64,000 bases of DNA from positions 248,001-312,000 of the forward strand of contig JAWPHD010001223.1 of assembly GCA_037043455.1 (NCBI GenBank), in the 5' to 3' direction. A model generated the notes under the pieces. That model did no database searches, was not told the DNA's origin, and worked only from the letters and a program-made list of their open reading frames with translations. Position 1 is the stretch's first letter, and each line of letters opens with the position of its first letter. The translations under genes were made by a program, and so were the position numbers. Shown one piece after another: positions 44,301 to 56,904 of the stretch. The DNA comes from Cyrtodaria siliqua. Taxonomy: Eukaryota; Mollusca; Bivalvia; Adapedonta; Hiatellidae.

Positions 44301-45785
44301 GGGTGGGGGCGGGATGCTAGTCTGTAACAGACGAGTGATCCTGGAAAAGCGTCTAACAGGTTCAATGACGAGAGAAAAACTGCCAGTATCGTCAGCATGT
44401 GAAAACAAAACCTATTACATATGCGAATGTTCCAAATGTATGTGCTGTTCCAACTGTTTTTTCGTTGTGTGGATGTAAAGGGAAAATAGCTGCAGTTGAC
44501 AGATTCATTAACATGTAATGGAATGGTTGATGGATTGATTATAGATTTTGTGTGTTAAAGTGTCTTTTTGATAAGTTAGAATGAAAAGACAGTGACTTTA
44601 GGTGGATGTTAATGAAAATGAGTTATATAGTGTTGCAAACTAGAATATGATGGTTTGTTAAAAGCGGATTATGTATTGAATAAAACAAATACGTGTTTAT
44701 AGCTGTTAGGCTTAAAAGAAAAAGTTGTTTGTTTCCGCTAACCCGACCAACCCTATTATTTAGCCGCCGACCCTAAATTTTTTATTGCAAAAAAAAAAGA
44801 AAAAAAAATGTTTTTAAAATATTTTAAATATATATTAAAAAAAATAAATAATAAAAAGTTGGACCCATGAACCAAGGTTTGTAATGGAGAAAAAAAAAGT
44901 ATGCCTCCAGTGATATTTGAACCCACGACCCCTGGGGTTTCCAGTGTACATTACTAAATATTGAAAAAGGGCCATAACTATGTATTATCTAGGTATTAAT
45001 ACCTTCCCCAGTATTTGTATCATAATTATTAAACCCGTAAACTCTCCCCACCCACTACAAACGAAATGAAATGAACATAACTAAACAAATAAACAAGCTT
45101 AAGTTAGGTCATGGACATACAGTAGGTATAGGCACAGACATATTAATTAACAGATAGGAAACTTTCTATTTTAACCAATGAAAGTAACCAAAATATCACG
45201 TGGCACCTTAACTTTTCCTTCTATCTTCTCTTTCAATTATTTACTGATTTTGATGAGAATACTTTCAAAAGATTCATAGTGAATAGCAAAATGAAATTAT
45301 AATAATTTATGTTTATTTTGAAAATAAGAAATTGTATAAAAATATGTTTAAAGTTATAAATGTCATCCTTTTTCGCATTTCTCTTGAAAATCAAGGTTTT
45401 GACATAAAGTTTCCGTTAACCTCCTTTTTTGCTCTAAATGTAAGAGAAAGAAAAATACTACCACTAGAAAGAAAATTAAATATGTGATGGGATTTGGCAT
45501 GAATGAAACTTATATCTATAAATTCTTCGTGATATATGTGTTTAAAGTTGGTAAATAATTTGTGAATTTTTCGCACTGTGCCACGTGAAATTTAGATAAT
45601 TTTCATAGTGTCCTATCTATTTGTTACTAGGTCTGTGGTCTATAGTTAGGTGTTTTTTCCCTCCAAATGAGGCTATAAAACAAGCGAGATTTTTTAAATT
45701 TTCTTTTAGGAGAATGTTGTTTTATTTAAACTGACGTGTATTTTAGAATTGTTTGGTTTCGTATTTGTTATTTTCGTGTTTGTGT
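44301..45785. other. Unassigned AT-rich sequence with A-runs
   Basis: Poly-A-rich patches lie at 44787-44870. No gene recognised. Confidence 0.4.
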
Positions 45786-45822
45786 ACCCCTGATGAAGGC
45801 ATAAAGCCGAAAGCGCTTGGGT
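45786..45822 (+). ncRNA. Hammerhead-ribozyme-like motif (type I, short palindromic stem III)
   Basis: The core CTGATGA (45790-45796) is followed by a small GGC/GCC stem with loop ATAAA, then GAAA (45809-45812). The next bases AGCGCT are self-complementary and end in the U of a CUU cleavage triplet. GGGT (45819-45822) can pair with ACCC (45786-45789) as stem I. Very short, palindromic stem III that acts in dimers is known for hammerheads of Penelope-like elements. An unpaired A before stem II and short helices weaken the case. Activity is untested. Confidence 0.4.
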
Positions 45823-47039
45823 TTTTATAAACTGTAGCACTGTATAAATGTTTTCCCCCCATCTATTAATTTTTTCCAACATTTTCGTATCCCCTCGGGG
45901 ATCCAGTGCTTTTTGAAAGGTATTTTGTAGATGTATGTATTTTCTCACCCTTATATATATATATATATATATATACATACCTAGGCAAACTTTGTAATAC
46001 TAACGTTATAATGTAAATATTATTGTGATTTAAAACTGCGTAATAACCTGTAAAGGAATATTTATGATAACGCAAGCACTACAAATATGTAAGACAGGCT
46101 TAATCGATATATTTATCCTTCGACAAGTTTATCATTTGAAGGTCAGTACATTACGTCAGAGAAGGCTCGGATCAACTTTCGTAGTGATTTAATAAACACT
46201 GATTGGTCAGTAATGATATTATATTACTATATAGCCGTTTGAAATGCCGAAACCAGATAAATTTGCTGATCACATGTAATTTAATCTGGTCATATGGAAT
46301 ATTTGTCGATACAGATTAATAAATACCTCTAGCGCTAAATTTCTATTGTTGTTAACTATTATCATAAAATTCATTAAACTAATAATCAATACCGTACATT
46401 ACTATTTTATATTATTGTTATCTAATTATCATCAAATTCCTGACAGCTATTTACAATTACAAATGTTATTTATGATCACTAACGACATGTTTAAATTTAA
46501 CAGCCATCTAGAAAGAGTATTACAACAAGTGCCGACTTGTGTTCTAGTATAGAATAGTTAAATACCAAACCAGGTGTATCTTTGTCTTTATTTCAATATA
46601 CTTACGTCTTTTATCACGCTAATGATCCCTTTTATCATATATTTCCAGAATGCTTAACTGGATATTTTCTTTAAAAGTATAAACTTTTTCAATTTTCGTT
46701 TTCAATACAATACGTGTTATGTTCACGTTAGTTCTTCAGTGTGAATTAGCCTTCCTGGTTTATCAATTCCTTGAAAAATAAAGTAAACACAACATACACA
46801 CTTAAATGAAATATCAAATATAACGGTATTTAGACTGCTTCGTTGTTTAAGTATATTCTCTGTGAAAAAAAGATTTAACCACTTATTTCGACGTAAGCTA
46901 TCTCAGTTATTTTAAAATAATTGTAAGAATTCTATGGCACTGTGTGTATTTGCTTTATTAATACCGCTAATAATCAATGTAATTATTGAAGCGTTTATGC
47001 TTGACGGGTATTTAAATAATATATGCGTATTACAATTCA
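45823..47039. other. Unassigned AT-rich sequence with (TA)n
   Basis: A TA microsatellite lies at about 45953-45975. The segment 45850-45950 ('cgtatcccctcggggatcca') may be the tail of the same element as the ribozyme-like motif. Confidence 0.4.
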
Positions 47040-47235
47040 ATTGAATGTTGTTTAACGGCTCATCAACACAGTATAGGTTATTAAGAGCCGCCCCAGAGAG
47101 AGGGGAAGGATACATAGGAATACGGGAACCCTTCTCTTATTATCGATTCCTATGGTTCTTTAACGTGCTCGGAGGATAGACCAATACACGGGACCGCCCG
47201 GTTTACGTCCCCATCCGACGGACAAGGCCAAAAAA
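47040..47235 (+). repeat. Dispersed repeat, copy C
   Basis: Near-identical to 5084-5280, in the same orientation, with small deletions (for example in 'cttattatcgattcc'). Confidence 0.85.
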
Positions 47236-47960
47236 CTGTCCAGAAATACCAATGTGTGCACGAAGTACATACTAGTTAAGATTCCTAAGTATATGTCAAT
47301 AGTATTTTCACTGTGTTAAGAAACGGTTGAACTGCAAAATAACGAGTTTAAATCGTCTGCTTTGATTGCATGAACATATCTTAAAGTTTCAAATAGACTT
47401 ATTTTCTTAGAAATAAATTATAACACTTAAACAATTGGGTATATAGCATGTATAGGATTTCGTAAAGTACTTCGAATTAGTGCAGCGTTCGATGTTCCTA
47501 ATTCTAAAATGTGCAAACTAGCATTATTTTGACATCATTTTCTATTAGCATTACCACTACAAACGCATTTGCAAAAGAATTTTTTCGAAATATTTCATGT
47601 TAAAGTTCAATTACAGTTACTTGAATTGCAAAACGATATTCAATTAAAAGGGAGGTAATTTAGGATTATACATGTTTCATTTTATTATAGATGGAACATC
47701 TGCATTGACTTGGTCAAACGTTTACGTTTTTTCATATTATTTTCTACCAATTTTAAGAAGCCTTTATCTTTAAGCGGACTACAGTTCATGCTTTGTGTTT
47801 TATCAGCACATATCATGCTTCATATAACAGGAGAGTAACACTCAAAAGATGTAACAATTAAAACAAAAATATGTGTACTGGTTTGAGCTTGTCCGTACGG
47901 CATCCGGCTTCCGTCTGTAGATCAACATCTTGTGTGCTTTACTTCTTATTCATTTAAGGT
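47236..47960. other. Unassigned AT-rich sequence
   Basis: No recognisable gene or repeat. Confidence 0.4.
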
Positions 47961-47964
47961 GGAC

Positions 47965-48260
47965 TTTTATAGTTGCCATGCTGATTAATCATGATATAAA
48001 GATGTCAGTGAAGAAAACGATTTTTGATTTGATCAGTTTTACACGAGTTATAAGCCTTTGATTTTTGTAATCTGTATATATTATATAGGGGCCAGAATAT
48101 TGTGTGTTTAATGCAACATGCATGTTTTAATATTGTACATGTTGATTAAGTATGGTGTGAAGATGTTAGCGAAGAAAAATATTTTTGATTTGATCATTTT
48201 ACATGATTTATAACCCTTTGACTTTCTTACTTATATTATATAGGGAAATCTCGTGTTTTA
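47965..48260 (+). repeat. Two tandem copies of a ~150 bp block
   Basis: 'atgctgattaatcatg', 'aagatgtcagtgaagaaaa', 'tttttgatttgatca' and 'tatattatatagggg' recur in order in 47977-48092 and 48135-48245, with moderate divergence. Confidence 0.7.
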
Positions 48261-49837
48261 ACTTGATTATCTTTTCTATTTTTTATGACCCTTTGTAATT
48301 TTCGCCAGTGGAAATCATTTACTACCCATCCATTGGCCTATGGATAGTTTTTATATATTATTGATGATTCTGTATCAAGTGAATGTGATCATAAAGGAAA
48401 ATTGTATAGGCGAAATAAAGTGCAGGGGTTAAATGGGCAGGGGCGGAGGATATCGTTGTCCTCCTTTAGCGACAGTTCTAGTTTTTGTTAAAGCTACAGA
48501 CGCTATACTTAAACTAGTACTAAATCATAAGTATTATTAAGTCACGGATGAAGTAGTTTCAATTCGACGAACATCCAATTACGGCGATGAGCCATGACCC
48601 AAATTGTTTGATATTGTTACCAACTCAGATGATAATTCTACCATCGTTTCGTCAAAAGAACAATATATCTCTATGACATTTTCACATGATAGCAATCTGG
48701 AACGGGTAGCTTATATTTTTTCGAACATTAATAGGTGATCATTGTAGCGATTTCATCTAATTATTGGATGTTCATTACTGTATGTCATGTTTGTGTTAAT
48801 GCATTTAGTTTAGTCAATGTATTTTACATTGTATGTGTAAACTTGTAAGAATCAGTAATTTCCAACCTTCTAAGATAATTTAATTAATATAATGACATGT
48901 ATTAAGGAGTGTTATGATATATTTTTGAAAGTATGGACTATGCAACGTTCATTGCATTGCATATATTTGTTCAGTAAGCTTCACTATAAGTAACACACGC
49001 CAAACTGGAAGTATACGCCTTCCTGAAAGTAAGTGCAACATCATATTTGTATAGTTTGTTGATATATACATATATTTCACACAATACACAAATAGATTCT
49101 AAACGATTCTAGGATAAGGAAAATGTGAGATGTTACGCTTTTCATAACATTAGTCTATTTTGGGGTTCATGCGTTATTTCAATACGTATTATGATTTATT
49201 ATTTGGAATAAGTATTACGCATAAAGACATGAATATAAAGTAAATATTGCATATTAGTAAATCCAATTAGAGATCTATTTTATATAGTTATATTTCGATA
49301 GTAATAATTCATGTTTGTTTTAACGATTTTAACACCTTAGTTACCCCACCCACAGAAATCACAATGAAAAATTCTGCATATGAATGTATAACTAGTATGT
49401 GTATAGTATGTGCATTTGCACGAACCATTTTTGTGTCAATAGTCAAAATTATTTAAAAGAAGAAGCTTTAGGGTAATTCCCAGACCACTGGACTGACCAC
49501 TTACCATGAGAACTATTTGTCAGTATGGGTGCATTTATAACAATATCACCTAATTAATATAAAGTATCTTAACTAGGCTGAGATGCTCTCCGTACTTGAT
49601 TTATAGTATGGACATTTTAATTAAGCATCAGCCCTATTTGTGCACACGGAAGTGTAAATAGAATGACAGTTACCGAAAAAAGAAAGGTTATTGTCAATGA
49701 CGGGATGTTAAGTATTGGTCGTTATTGATCTTATGAGAATTTACTCCCAACATATGTTTGTGAAAATGCATAGTTTTACCCTTTATTTTGCTGCTGAGAC
49801 TATTCAATATGCACGTTTAAGAAAACAGAATTGAATG
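48261..49837. other. Unassigned AT-rich sequence
   Basis: No gene or clear repeat recognised. Confidence 0.4.
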
Positions 49838-49881
49838 TTGTTTTTTGGATCATAAACACATATAAGGTTACTTAAAGCTGC

Positions 49882-49933
<52 letters not shown>

Positions 49934-49960
49934 TGAAACATAGGAGTATAGCAACACTCT
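49838..49960 (+). repeat. Dispersed repeat copy D with embedded (GA)n microsatellite
   Basis: Begins 'attgaatgttgttttttgg', like copies B and C. At the position where those copies read 'ccagagagagggg', it has expanded to about 22 GA units (49886-49931), then resumes with 'aacataggagtat'. Confidence 0.8.
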
Positions 49961-50039
49961 TTTCTATCAAGTTGGCACCAAGTTCGTGTATGTGTCCGAA
50001 CTGCACCACAAACAAAGAGCAAATTAAATACTCAATGAA

Positions 50040-50125
50040 AAGGACATTACACAACACAAAGAGTGGTGAAGACAGAGTTACCGACTTGGAAGGATCAGTA
50101 GGCAATATGGCGTACTGGTTAACTT
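50040..50125 (-). repeat. Dispersed repeat: retroelement 3' tail family, minus strand
   Basis: The reverse complement of this block matches 35565-35640 ('ccatattgcctactga', 'ttccaagtcggta', 'tgtcttcaccac'). Confidence 0.75.
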
Positions 50126-51719
50126 AGACCGAATGTATGTGTACACAACCTCGCTATTATTGTGCCCAAATTGACAAGACAGTGTAGTAAAATTAAATCT
50201 GAAGTAATTTCATGAAAAGTGTACAGCTGAAAACCACAAACAAGAGGTACACTGACCTTGTCTCAAAGTGTACTCTTGTTCTCAAGAAACAACAACAACA
50301 ACCATTACCTTATATAAACATCAATTCGATCACGATTATTAAGCTCGCTTAAAAACATATTTGTTATGCTATGTCAAAAGTAATTACTTGTTTTATTGAT
50401 ATATTGATGTCAATCGCTCATTTCATGCATCTATATCCTTGTATGACATATTTTAAATATTTTCTGTGTTTTGGATTTGGTTTTCATGCGATACAATAAA
50501 ACGACGCTTTTCATTAGTTCTTTTTTGTTAGCGTCACTTTCATTGGATAAGACTAACTATATAAGATTCGTTCTTGGCAATATTCGTTACAGAGAGAACG
50601 TTCTGTCCAATATATATACTGAGCTGGTTATCATTATCTTCTAAGATGGTATGAATGTTTTTGCTTCTGTATTCGTAACAAATATATTAGAGATAGTACA
50701 CATTTTTCTCTTCAAATATTCAATATAATAATGGTGACTTTCCTAAAATAAATTCTGAAAAGTTGTCAAAAATGCGTCATTTGTCAGAATTTTGAACATT
50801 TGTTTGTCATAATATAAACTAATTTTCTTACATCTCTTTTGATATTTAGGAGATAAATAATAATTATATTTACTGAATTCATGTGTTTTCTTCCTTTTTA
50901 ACATGTCTTCTTTTTAAACAATATCAGACGAACCCATATTAAATATATTTTGTGACTGTGAACGTGACTGGATATGACCCACCTATACAGCTGGTGTCAG
51001 AGAACTGAGATTTTCAATTATTTTTTTAAAATATTTTTGAACGTGACAGAATGTGTGTGAAGCGTTGGACTGTCATTACATTATATTATTTTAAAGAAAC
51101 TGACCCACCAAAAGACGGCAAAATTGCGCTTCAAAACTATTTATAAATCAAATCTCTGCCCTGGCGTTCAAGTCATATAATAATGTGTATGTGCCGATTA
51201 AAAGTATAAGATTTTTTCACGAGTTCTTAAAATACCGTGATTGAATATGCGTAAAATGAATTATGAGTTGGTAACTCTTAATTCAACGCTCCAGTTTAGG
51301 GGTTTGGCCTGGCTGGTTAAAGCCTTTTATATTGTGACTATAGACTCAAAATATGTAAGTTATATATAGACCTCGTGTTTAGAAACAGTGTAAATATATT
51401 GCAAACTTTGGCTGTCGTTGGTGGGATAGCTACTTTAAGAACGGTATACAGTTCAAACGAAATTTAATATCTATATTTTTTCTTCTCTGACAGTTGGCTT
51501 TCTCACAAATAAAAAAAACCCAGAAAAATAACTGATTATTAATTATTAATTATATAAATCTGATACAGGTAGAGGAATATTAAAAGGGATAAAGTAAATT
51601 AAATGCATATTTATTCTCCTTTAATGAAGATACAAATGGTATCGAGATTACTGACCAAGTTCCATAAGATAATGAGGTAGCTGGAACAAGTAATTCTTTC
51701 ATATAAAATGTTCAAGAAA
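50126..51719. other. Unassigned AT-rich sequence
   Basis: No gene or repeat recognised. Confidence 0.4.
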
Positions 51720-52855
51720 CGATTGCCAAAACTTTGATGGAATTAACATTTGAGGTAAAAGCTGATATTGTATCTTCAACAGAGGAAGTTAAGACTCGAT
51801 TTGAGGTTGTCTCTTCTCAAATGACAGATTTGAGAAAAAAATATACTGTCAAAGAAAAATGTTTTCACTGATAACCTTGGGACTGGTCAAAACTCTCAAA
51901 CCTATCTTCATATCATCGATACTCAAAATAGAAATAAAAACAGAACTGAACAGCATTCATCTACAAAGGGACTTTGTACAAAACTCGAGAGCAAAAATAA
52001 AACCACAATTATTTGATGGTAATTCTGATATTGACGAGTATTTACCATAATACAGCATTATTTCTGAAATCAATGGTTGAACTTATGCCGTTAAGTTGCT
52101 ACATTTGACCAGTAGTTTGTCTGCAACTGCAAGTTTTTTGTCAATTGAAACCGATCATGAATCAAGAAGATATTTCAATGGTCTAGTTAGCGCACTCTTG
52201 TCTAGATTTTTTTCACATAGGGCAGACATTTTCCGCTCAAATTTAAAGTCTCGACTGAGGAAAAAATGGAAGACAATCCCAGAAATGGTATAAAATGTTT
52301 TTTAAGGATTATTTTTTTTAAACATCGTTAGAAAATACGAAAACTGACAAGACTGGCTTTTCCTTCTGTTGGTACTGAGGTTATTGACACTTTGGCATTA
52401 TATCATTTGATGCACTGAGTGAAATTGATATTAGATTACGCTTGAAACAGCACAGTCACAGATATATGACTGAGGCCGAAACATTGGCTATTAGAATGAA
52501 ATTCATAAAATTGTAGAGCTTCTAAGAATAACCAATCTGAGAATCTTACTTAAAAATTAGGCAAATTGAACGAGAGTGTATGCAAAGTAGAGGTCTAGTC
52601 AGAGTTACTCAACATAGTATTTATACTCGCCATGGAGATAAGGGGTCTGAAAATAGATTTGTTCAGAATCAAGAAAACGGGGATTACAATCAAAGATATG
52701 TTAATGAATATGGGAAGAATATCTTGAGAAATAATGCCAATAGTAACAGTTGCAGGGGAAATACTGGGTATGGTGGAAATAGTTTGGAAAATGTAACAAA
52801 TCTTTATTGTACTGAAGGTCTTGAAACTCCCAGTGAGATGCAATCCCACTAAGTG
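51720..52855 (+). pseudogene. Decayed gypsy-like gag
   Basis: Fragments in shifting phases read 'KIKPQLFDGNSDIDEYLP', 'AVKLLHLTSSLSATASFLSI', 'RYFNGLVSALLSRFF' and 'RLRLKQHSHRYMTEAETLA', matching the order of a gypsy capsid domain: a target-binding F/W-G start, the 'L.L...L.G.A' helix, 'L...RF', and the 'i...dirlRlkq....t..eA' end. Stops and frameshifts abound, and neither nucleocapsid nor pol was found, so only a relic is left. The 3' part (52580-52852) is Asn/Gly-rich. Confidence 0.6.
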
Positions 52856-52924
52856 CAATGTTTTAGAAAGCATCCGAGAAATTCTCCGATGATCTGATCG
52901 CCAAATTAAAATCATTTCTAATAC

Positions 52925-54510
52925 AACATCATGTTACTCTGTATAACAGATTAGTAGAACGACTATTGGAACTTTGATGCGGAATCAGTTTGGCTCGTTT
53001 GAGTAAACGTATGACTGGGAGCTATGTGACTTGGTTGTCTAATAAGGATTAGTAAAATCCCGACAGAGAGTCGCTTGACTCGGTTAGTTCGACCGCATAG
53101 GAGTCTTCGTGACTCGGTGTCAAGAAACTGTTTTGTACAAAATGCAGTTGAGTCATATGTCATGATCAATGTTTATCTGTACCTTGCATAGTTTATTGAC
53201 AAACATAATTTTACTGTGTATACAGATAAATAGAACAATTGTTGAAACGTTGACTCATTTGAGTAAACTTCTGACTGAGAATATATGCGACTCGATTTCG
53301 AAGAAGGTATCGTAAAATGCTGCTTGGGAATCCTTGACTGCGGGTTAAATGTGTCGGATTGGGAGTTTTTAGTCATATGTAATGAACCATAACTGAATGT
53401 TATACCGTGTATTGGCTAATATAAGTTAACTGTGTATAACAGTTTAGTAGAACGATTGATGAAGCGTTTTTGTGCAAGCATTTCGTTTCAGTGCGTAAAC
53501 CTCTGGCTGGGAGCTATGCGACTCGGGGACAATGATCTGACTGGGAGTTGCTCGACTCGGGCTTAGATGTGTCTGACTGTGAGTCTCTGTTACTCGGTGT
53601 CAATACACTAGTTGCTTTAAGTGCAGTTATGTCACAATTATTGACCGATATTTAAATGTACCTTACATAATGTATTGGCAAATACAATTTTATTGTGAGA
53701 AACAGATTATTAGATGTTATGTAAAACGTTGTTGTGATATGTATAGATATACATTTGACTCAACTGAGTAAGCTTCTGACTGGGAACTGTATGGCTCGGG
53801 ATCGAATAAGTATTTGTTAATTCTAACTGGCTGTCGCTTGACTCGGGGTTAAATGTGCTTGGCTGTTTGTTTGTAGTTATTTTGCATAGAAAATACGATT
53901 ATGTATTAATCAAACAGAAAATATACTATTTGTTTCAAACCTTCTTTGACGATATTGGGTCCATTACAGGAGTGTTTTGGCATAATTTCAGACTTTATAT
54001 TACGATTTGAGTACCAGATGCATACGATGTATCACTAAGGACAAAAAGCTCGAAAATATGAACACTTTTATACATTTGGGATAAGGAACAGTCGCGGTTG
54101 TATCCGGTTGTGTGGACTTGAATGCAGAATGTAAGTTTAAACGACGAACTTTCCTATTGATTTTTACATACAAGAGAGAGTTATGATAAGACATCGTAGA
54201 AAGATTAGCGTGAATACTGAAACATTTCATACGAAGGACAACTGTCATAACATTAACTTGGAATTGTGTAAAGCCGGTCTCTTTATGGCACAGAATATTA
54301 TTTATGCTATACAGTGTGTGGAGCTGGTCTTGGGTCGATACCTTACTGTGTTTAACAGACTAGAAGAAGAATTGTTCAAACGTTGTTGTGATGTATATAT
54401 ATGCAAACAATTTTACTCGATTGTGCATACTTCTGACATGGAGTCGCTTGACTCGGTTATAGCAGCTGTGTCTGACTGGGAGTCTTTGTGACTCGGCGTC
54501 AAGAATAACT
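52925..54510 (+). repeat. Complex tandem repeat field with GAGTC..GACTC hairpins
   Basis: About five degenerate units of ~230-280 bp (the last spacing longer) recur, each with a 'tgtgtataacagattagtag' block (52941, 53213, 53430, 53693, 54345), a 'gactgggag' block and 'gactcgg'. Many GAGTC and GACTC pairs lie 4-8 bp apart and could form small hairpins. No coding frame persists. Confidence 0.7.
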
Positions 54511-55106
54511 CTAAATAGTTTATTTTAAATCAGGAAAAATGTATCGATCTCTTGTGGTTGGTATTTATCATATGTTATATTGTTTATTAACGAAGGTTTG
54601 AATTCATATATTTAAGTTAAAGAAATATATACGAGTTAATGCAGCGTTTAGCCCGTTCTTTCAGCTTTAGTCGTTTAAAATAGTTATCATTGTTCGAGAA
54701 AGTGAAATTATATACTGAAATTCTGACCACAAGCTACTATAATAAACAACTGTTCGTGTCTCTTTAAATGCACTGAACGATATTATTTGACATTTCGACG
54801 ATGCACATTTTTTCCATTGTTCCTTACACACGTTAAAATCTGCATCAGCAACGCACTCATTATTAGTAAATTAAATTTAAATTTTGCAATAAGTTGGATA
54901 TTACATGCATAATAGTTTCATTGTCTTGGTGTATTTAGCATGGGGAATTAAAACACAGTTCCTTAATTAGTAACATTAGTGACAATTGGTACAAACAACA
55001 GACACATGTTTTCATGGGTTGGAATTCAGTAATGTCACAGATTTTGTATACATTTTAAGGTAACAGAAAGCTAGAGAGAGTCTACGTAAGCCATCTTATG
55101 AATTGA
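54511..55106. other. Unassigned AT-rich sequence
   Basis: No gene recognised. Confidence 0.4.
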
Positions 55107-55435
55107 AGAATCTTTAGGTCACAGTACCCTATTGCAAAAACAAGTCTGATTGGCGGAAACGTTTATGGAAACTCCCATGCCTAGTGCATACGTAAGCCTC
55201 GTTTGGATTGGATGAGCGACTAGGTGGGAAATTCAATTATGTTAACTTGAATTTGTTATTTATTTTTGATTAGTATTTACACAGCTTTCATTTATATGCT
55301 TTATTACTGTGATATAGCAGAATAAAAAAGAACGGGTGTGATTTTCATAAATTTCTTTGAGGGATTCCCTCAAATGGTAGGGTCATGACCTTTGGACACA
55401 TAGAAGTGGCACTAAAAATAGGTCATTAACAAGTT
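55107..55435. repeat. Direct repeat, left copy (~330 bp)
   Basis: From 'ttaggtcacagtaccctatt' through 'ctgatatagcagaataaaa'-like sequence to 'gggtcatgacctttgg' and 'acatagaagtgg'. It is matched in the same orientation at 56905-57222. Together the pair flank the minus-strand reverse transcriptase fragment. Confidence 0.85.
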
Positions 55436-56480
55436 TAACAAAGACAGTATGAAGGTGATCTTACGAAGTTTGTAAATCACGTCACCATAGAAGTCAGGTT
55501 GTGATAGTCAGTGATGCAGAAAAAGTTCTTAAATTACTTTTATATTTGGAAAGATTGATTGATTGATTGAATTGGATTTTATAGTCGCACCAACAGCCAA
55601 GGTCATATGGCGACTTTCCAGCTTCCATTGGTGGAGGAAGACCCCAGGTGCCCCTCCGGGCAATTTTCGTGCACGGGCGGGCACCTGGGTAGAACCACCT
55701 ACGTTCCGCAAGCCAGCTTGATAGCTTCCTCACATAAAGATTCCTAGGCCACTGAGGGATCGAACCTACAGCGGTGAGGGGCAAGTGATTTCAAGTCAGA
55801 GACGTTAACCACTCGGCCACGGACGCCCCATATTTGGAAAGAAGATCAGAGTTACGATAATACAATTTTGCAAAGGTTTTACGATGTTTATTGTAACGGT
55901 AACCCTGATGAAGTAGCTGTTTAGTTATACAAAGATTACGAATATTAAAGTCCTCAACTGGAGTACAAGTTCTAGAAAAACGAATAAGTTTAGACACATA
56001 GACCCATAAGAATTTGCTCGGGAAACATCCCCATCTAAATGGGGATAATTAACAATATCAAAATTAAAATCATCTCTCTTGCCATATATTTCGCTAATTA
56101 TTTCACCATTTTCAATGGAGAGATGTTAATCGAGAAAAGAAGCGTTAGTATCAGAACTATTAGCTTTGTTCAGTTCTTTAGGGTATATATTATTAACCAT
56201 AGTAGAAAAGAAAGGGTTGTCAATGTTTAATATGTCATCCAGATACCTATAACCCTGCAATATCTCACATGTATTGGTCTTATTCTTAGGGATACTGGTG
56301 TATTGAATTGCATCACATACCATTTTAGTTTAACAATAAAATTACCTTGCCTTTTCATGGACTTGAAATCACTGGTTAGTTGATAAATGGCTACAAAAGA
56401 GTGGGGTATGCTTATTCTTTGAGGCATAACTACTATTTTGTTTGTGATTTCTTGCATATTTTGGTCAAAATGCAGCATTG
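55436..56480 (-). pseudogene. Reverse transcriptase fragment (YLDD motif) with C-terminal tail
   Basis: Reading minus-strand phases in order: 'GYRYLDDILNIDNPFF' (catalytic YLDD, ~56250), 'SSDTNASFLD', 'NLSIENGEIISEIYGKRDDF', 'FDIVNYPHLDGDVSR', 'LLHQGYRYNKHRKTFAK', 'YYRNSDLLSKY', and after the SINE 'DFYGDVIYKLRK' type sequence near 55470. The same tail occurs on the plus strand at 59500-59870. It is a retroelement polymerase; its clade was not decided here. Frameshifts and the SINE make it dead. Confidence 0.75.
55554..55829 (-). mobile_element. tRNA-derived SINE with 12 bp target-site duplication
   Basis: On the minus strand the head reads GGGGCGTCCGTGGCCGAGTG, a tRNA-Ser/Leu-like start with box A (TGGCCGAGTGG, 55809-55819) and box B (GGTTCGATCCC, 55756-55766) for RNA polymerase III. 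A conserved-looking body follows ('gtgcccgcccgtgcac', 'gggtcttcctccacca', 'aagtcgccatatgacc'), ending in a TTGA/CAAT simple tail. The duplication 'atatttggaaag' is exact at 55542-55553 and 55830-55841. It interrupts the reverse transcriptase fragment. Confidence 0.93.
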
Positions 56481-56904
56481 ATGATGACTAGTTTTAATGG
56501 AAATAATCTCAGTAGCACCTTTAGGCTATAATTTGTTCATAAGAAATATTGGAATTTGAGAATGTGCATTTTTCTTCATAAAAGATGAACATTTTCATGA
56601 TGAGTGATTCTGAAGTCAGAACCCGAAACTATTTTTCTTTTTTGGTTTGGTACACAAAATACTATATCTGATAACTTTATTTGATCAAAATATATGAAAC
56701 GGTTTAATTATTATGAAACGTTTTCTGTTTGGTAAAACGCATCTTAACATCCTGGATACATATAGGTTATAAGGCGGTTTGAATCCATCCATTTAACTGG
56801 AAAGACTAAAGCTCTTATCAAAAGCTTCTTGTCAGTCCATTCGGTCCATCTTACGGGTTAGTTTGATATGTTCGATAAATATTATGAAGAAATGTCGCGA
56901 TTCC

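Noticed and set aside
55903..55925. Second CTGATGA (hammerhead-like) at 55905
   Set aside because: No GAAA at the right distance and no pairing arms; it lies within reverse transcriptase coding sequence.
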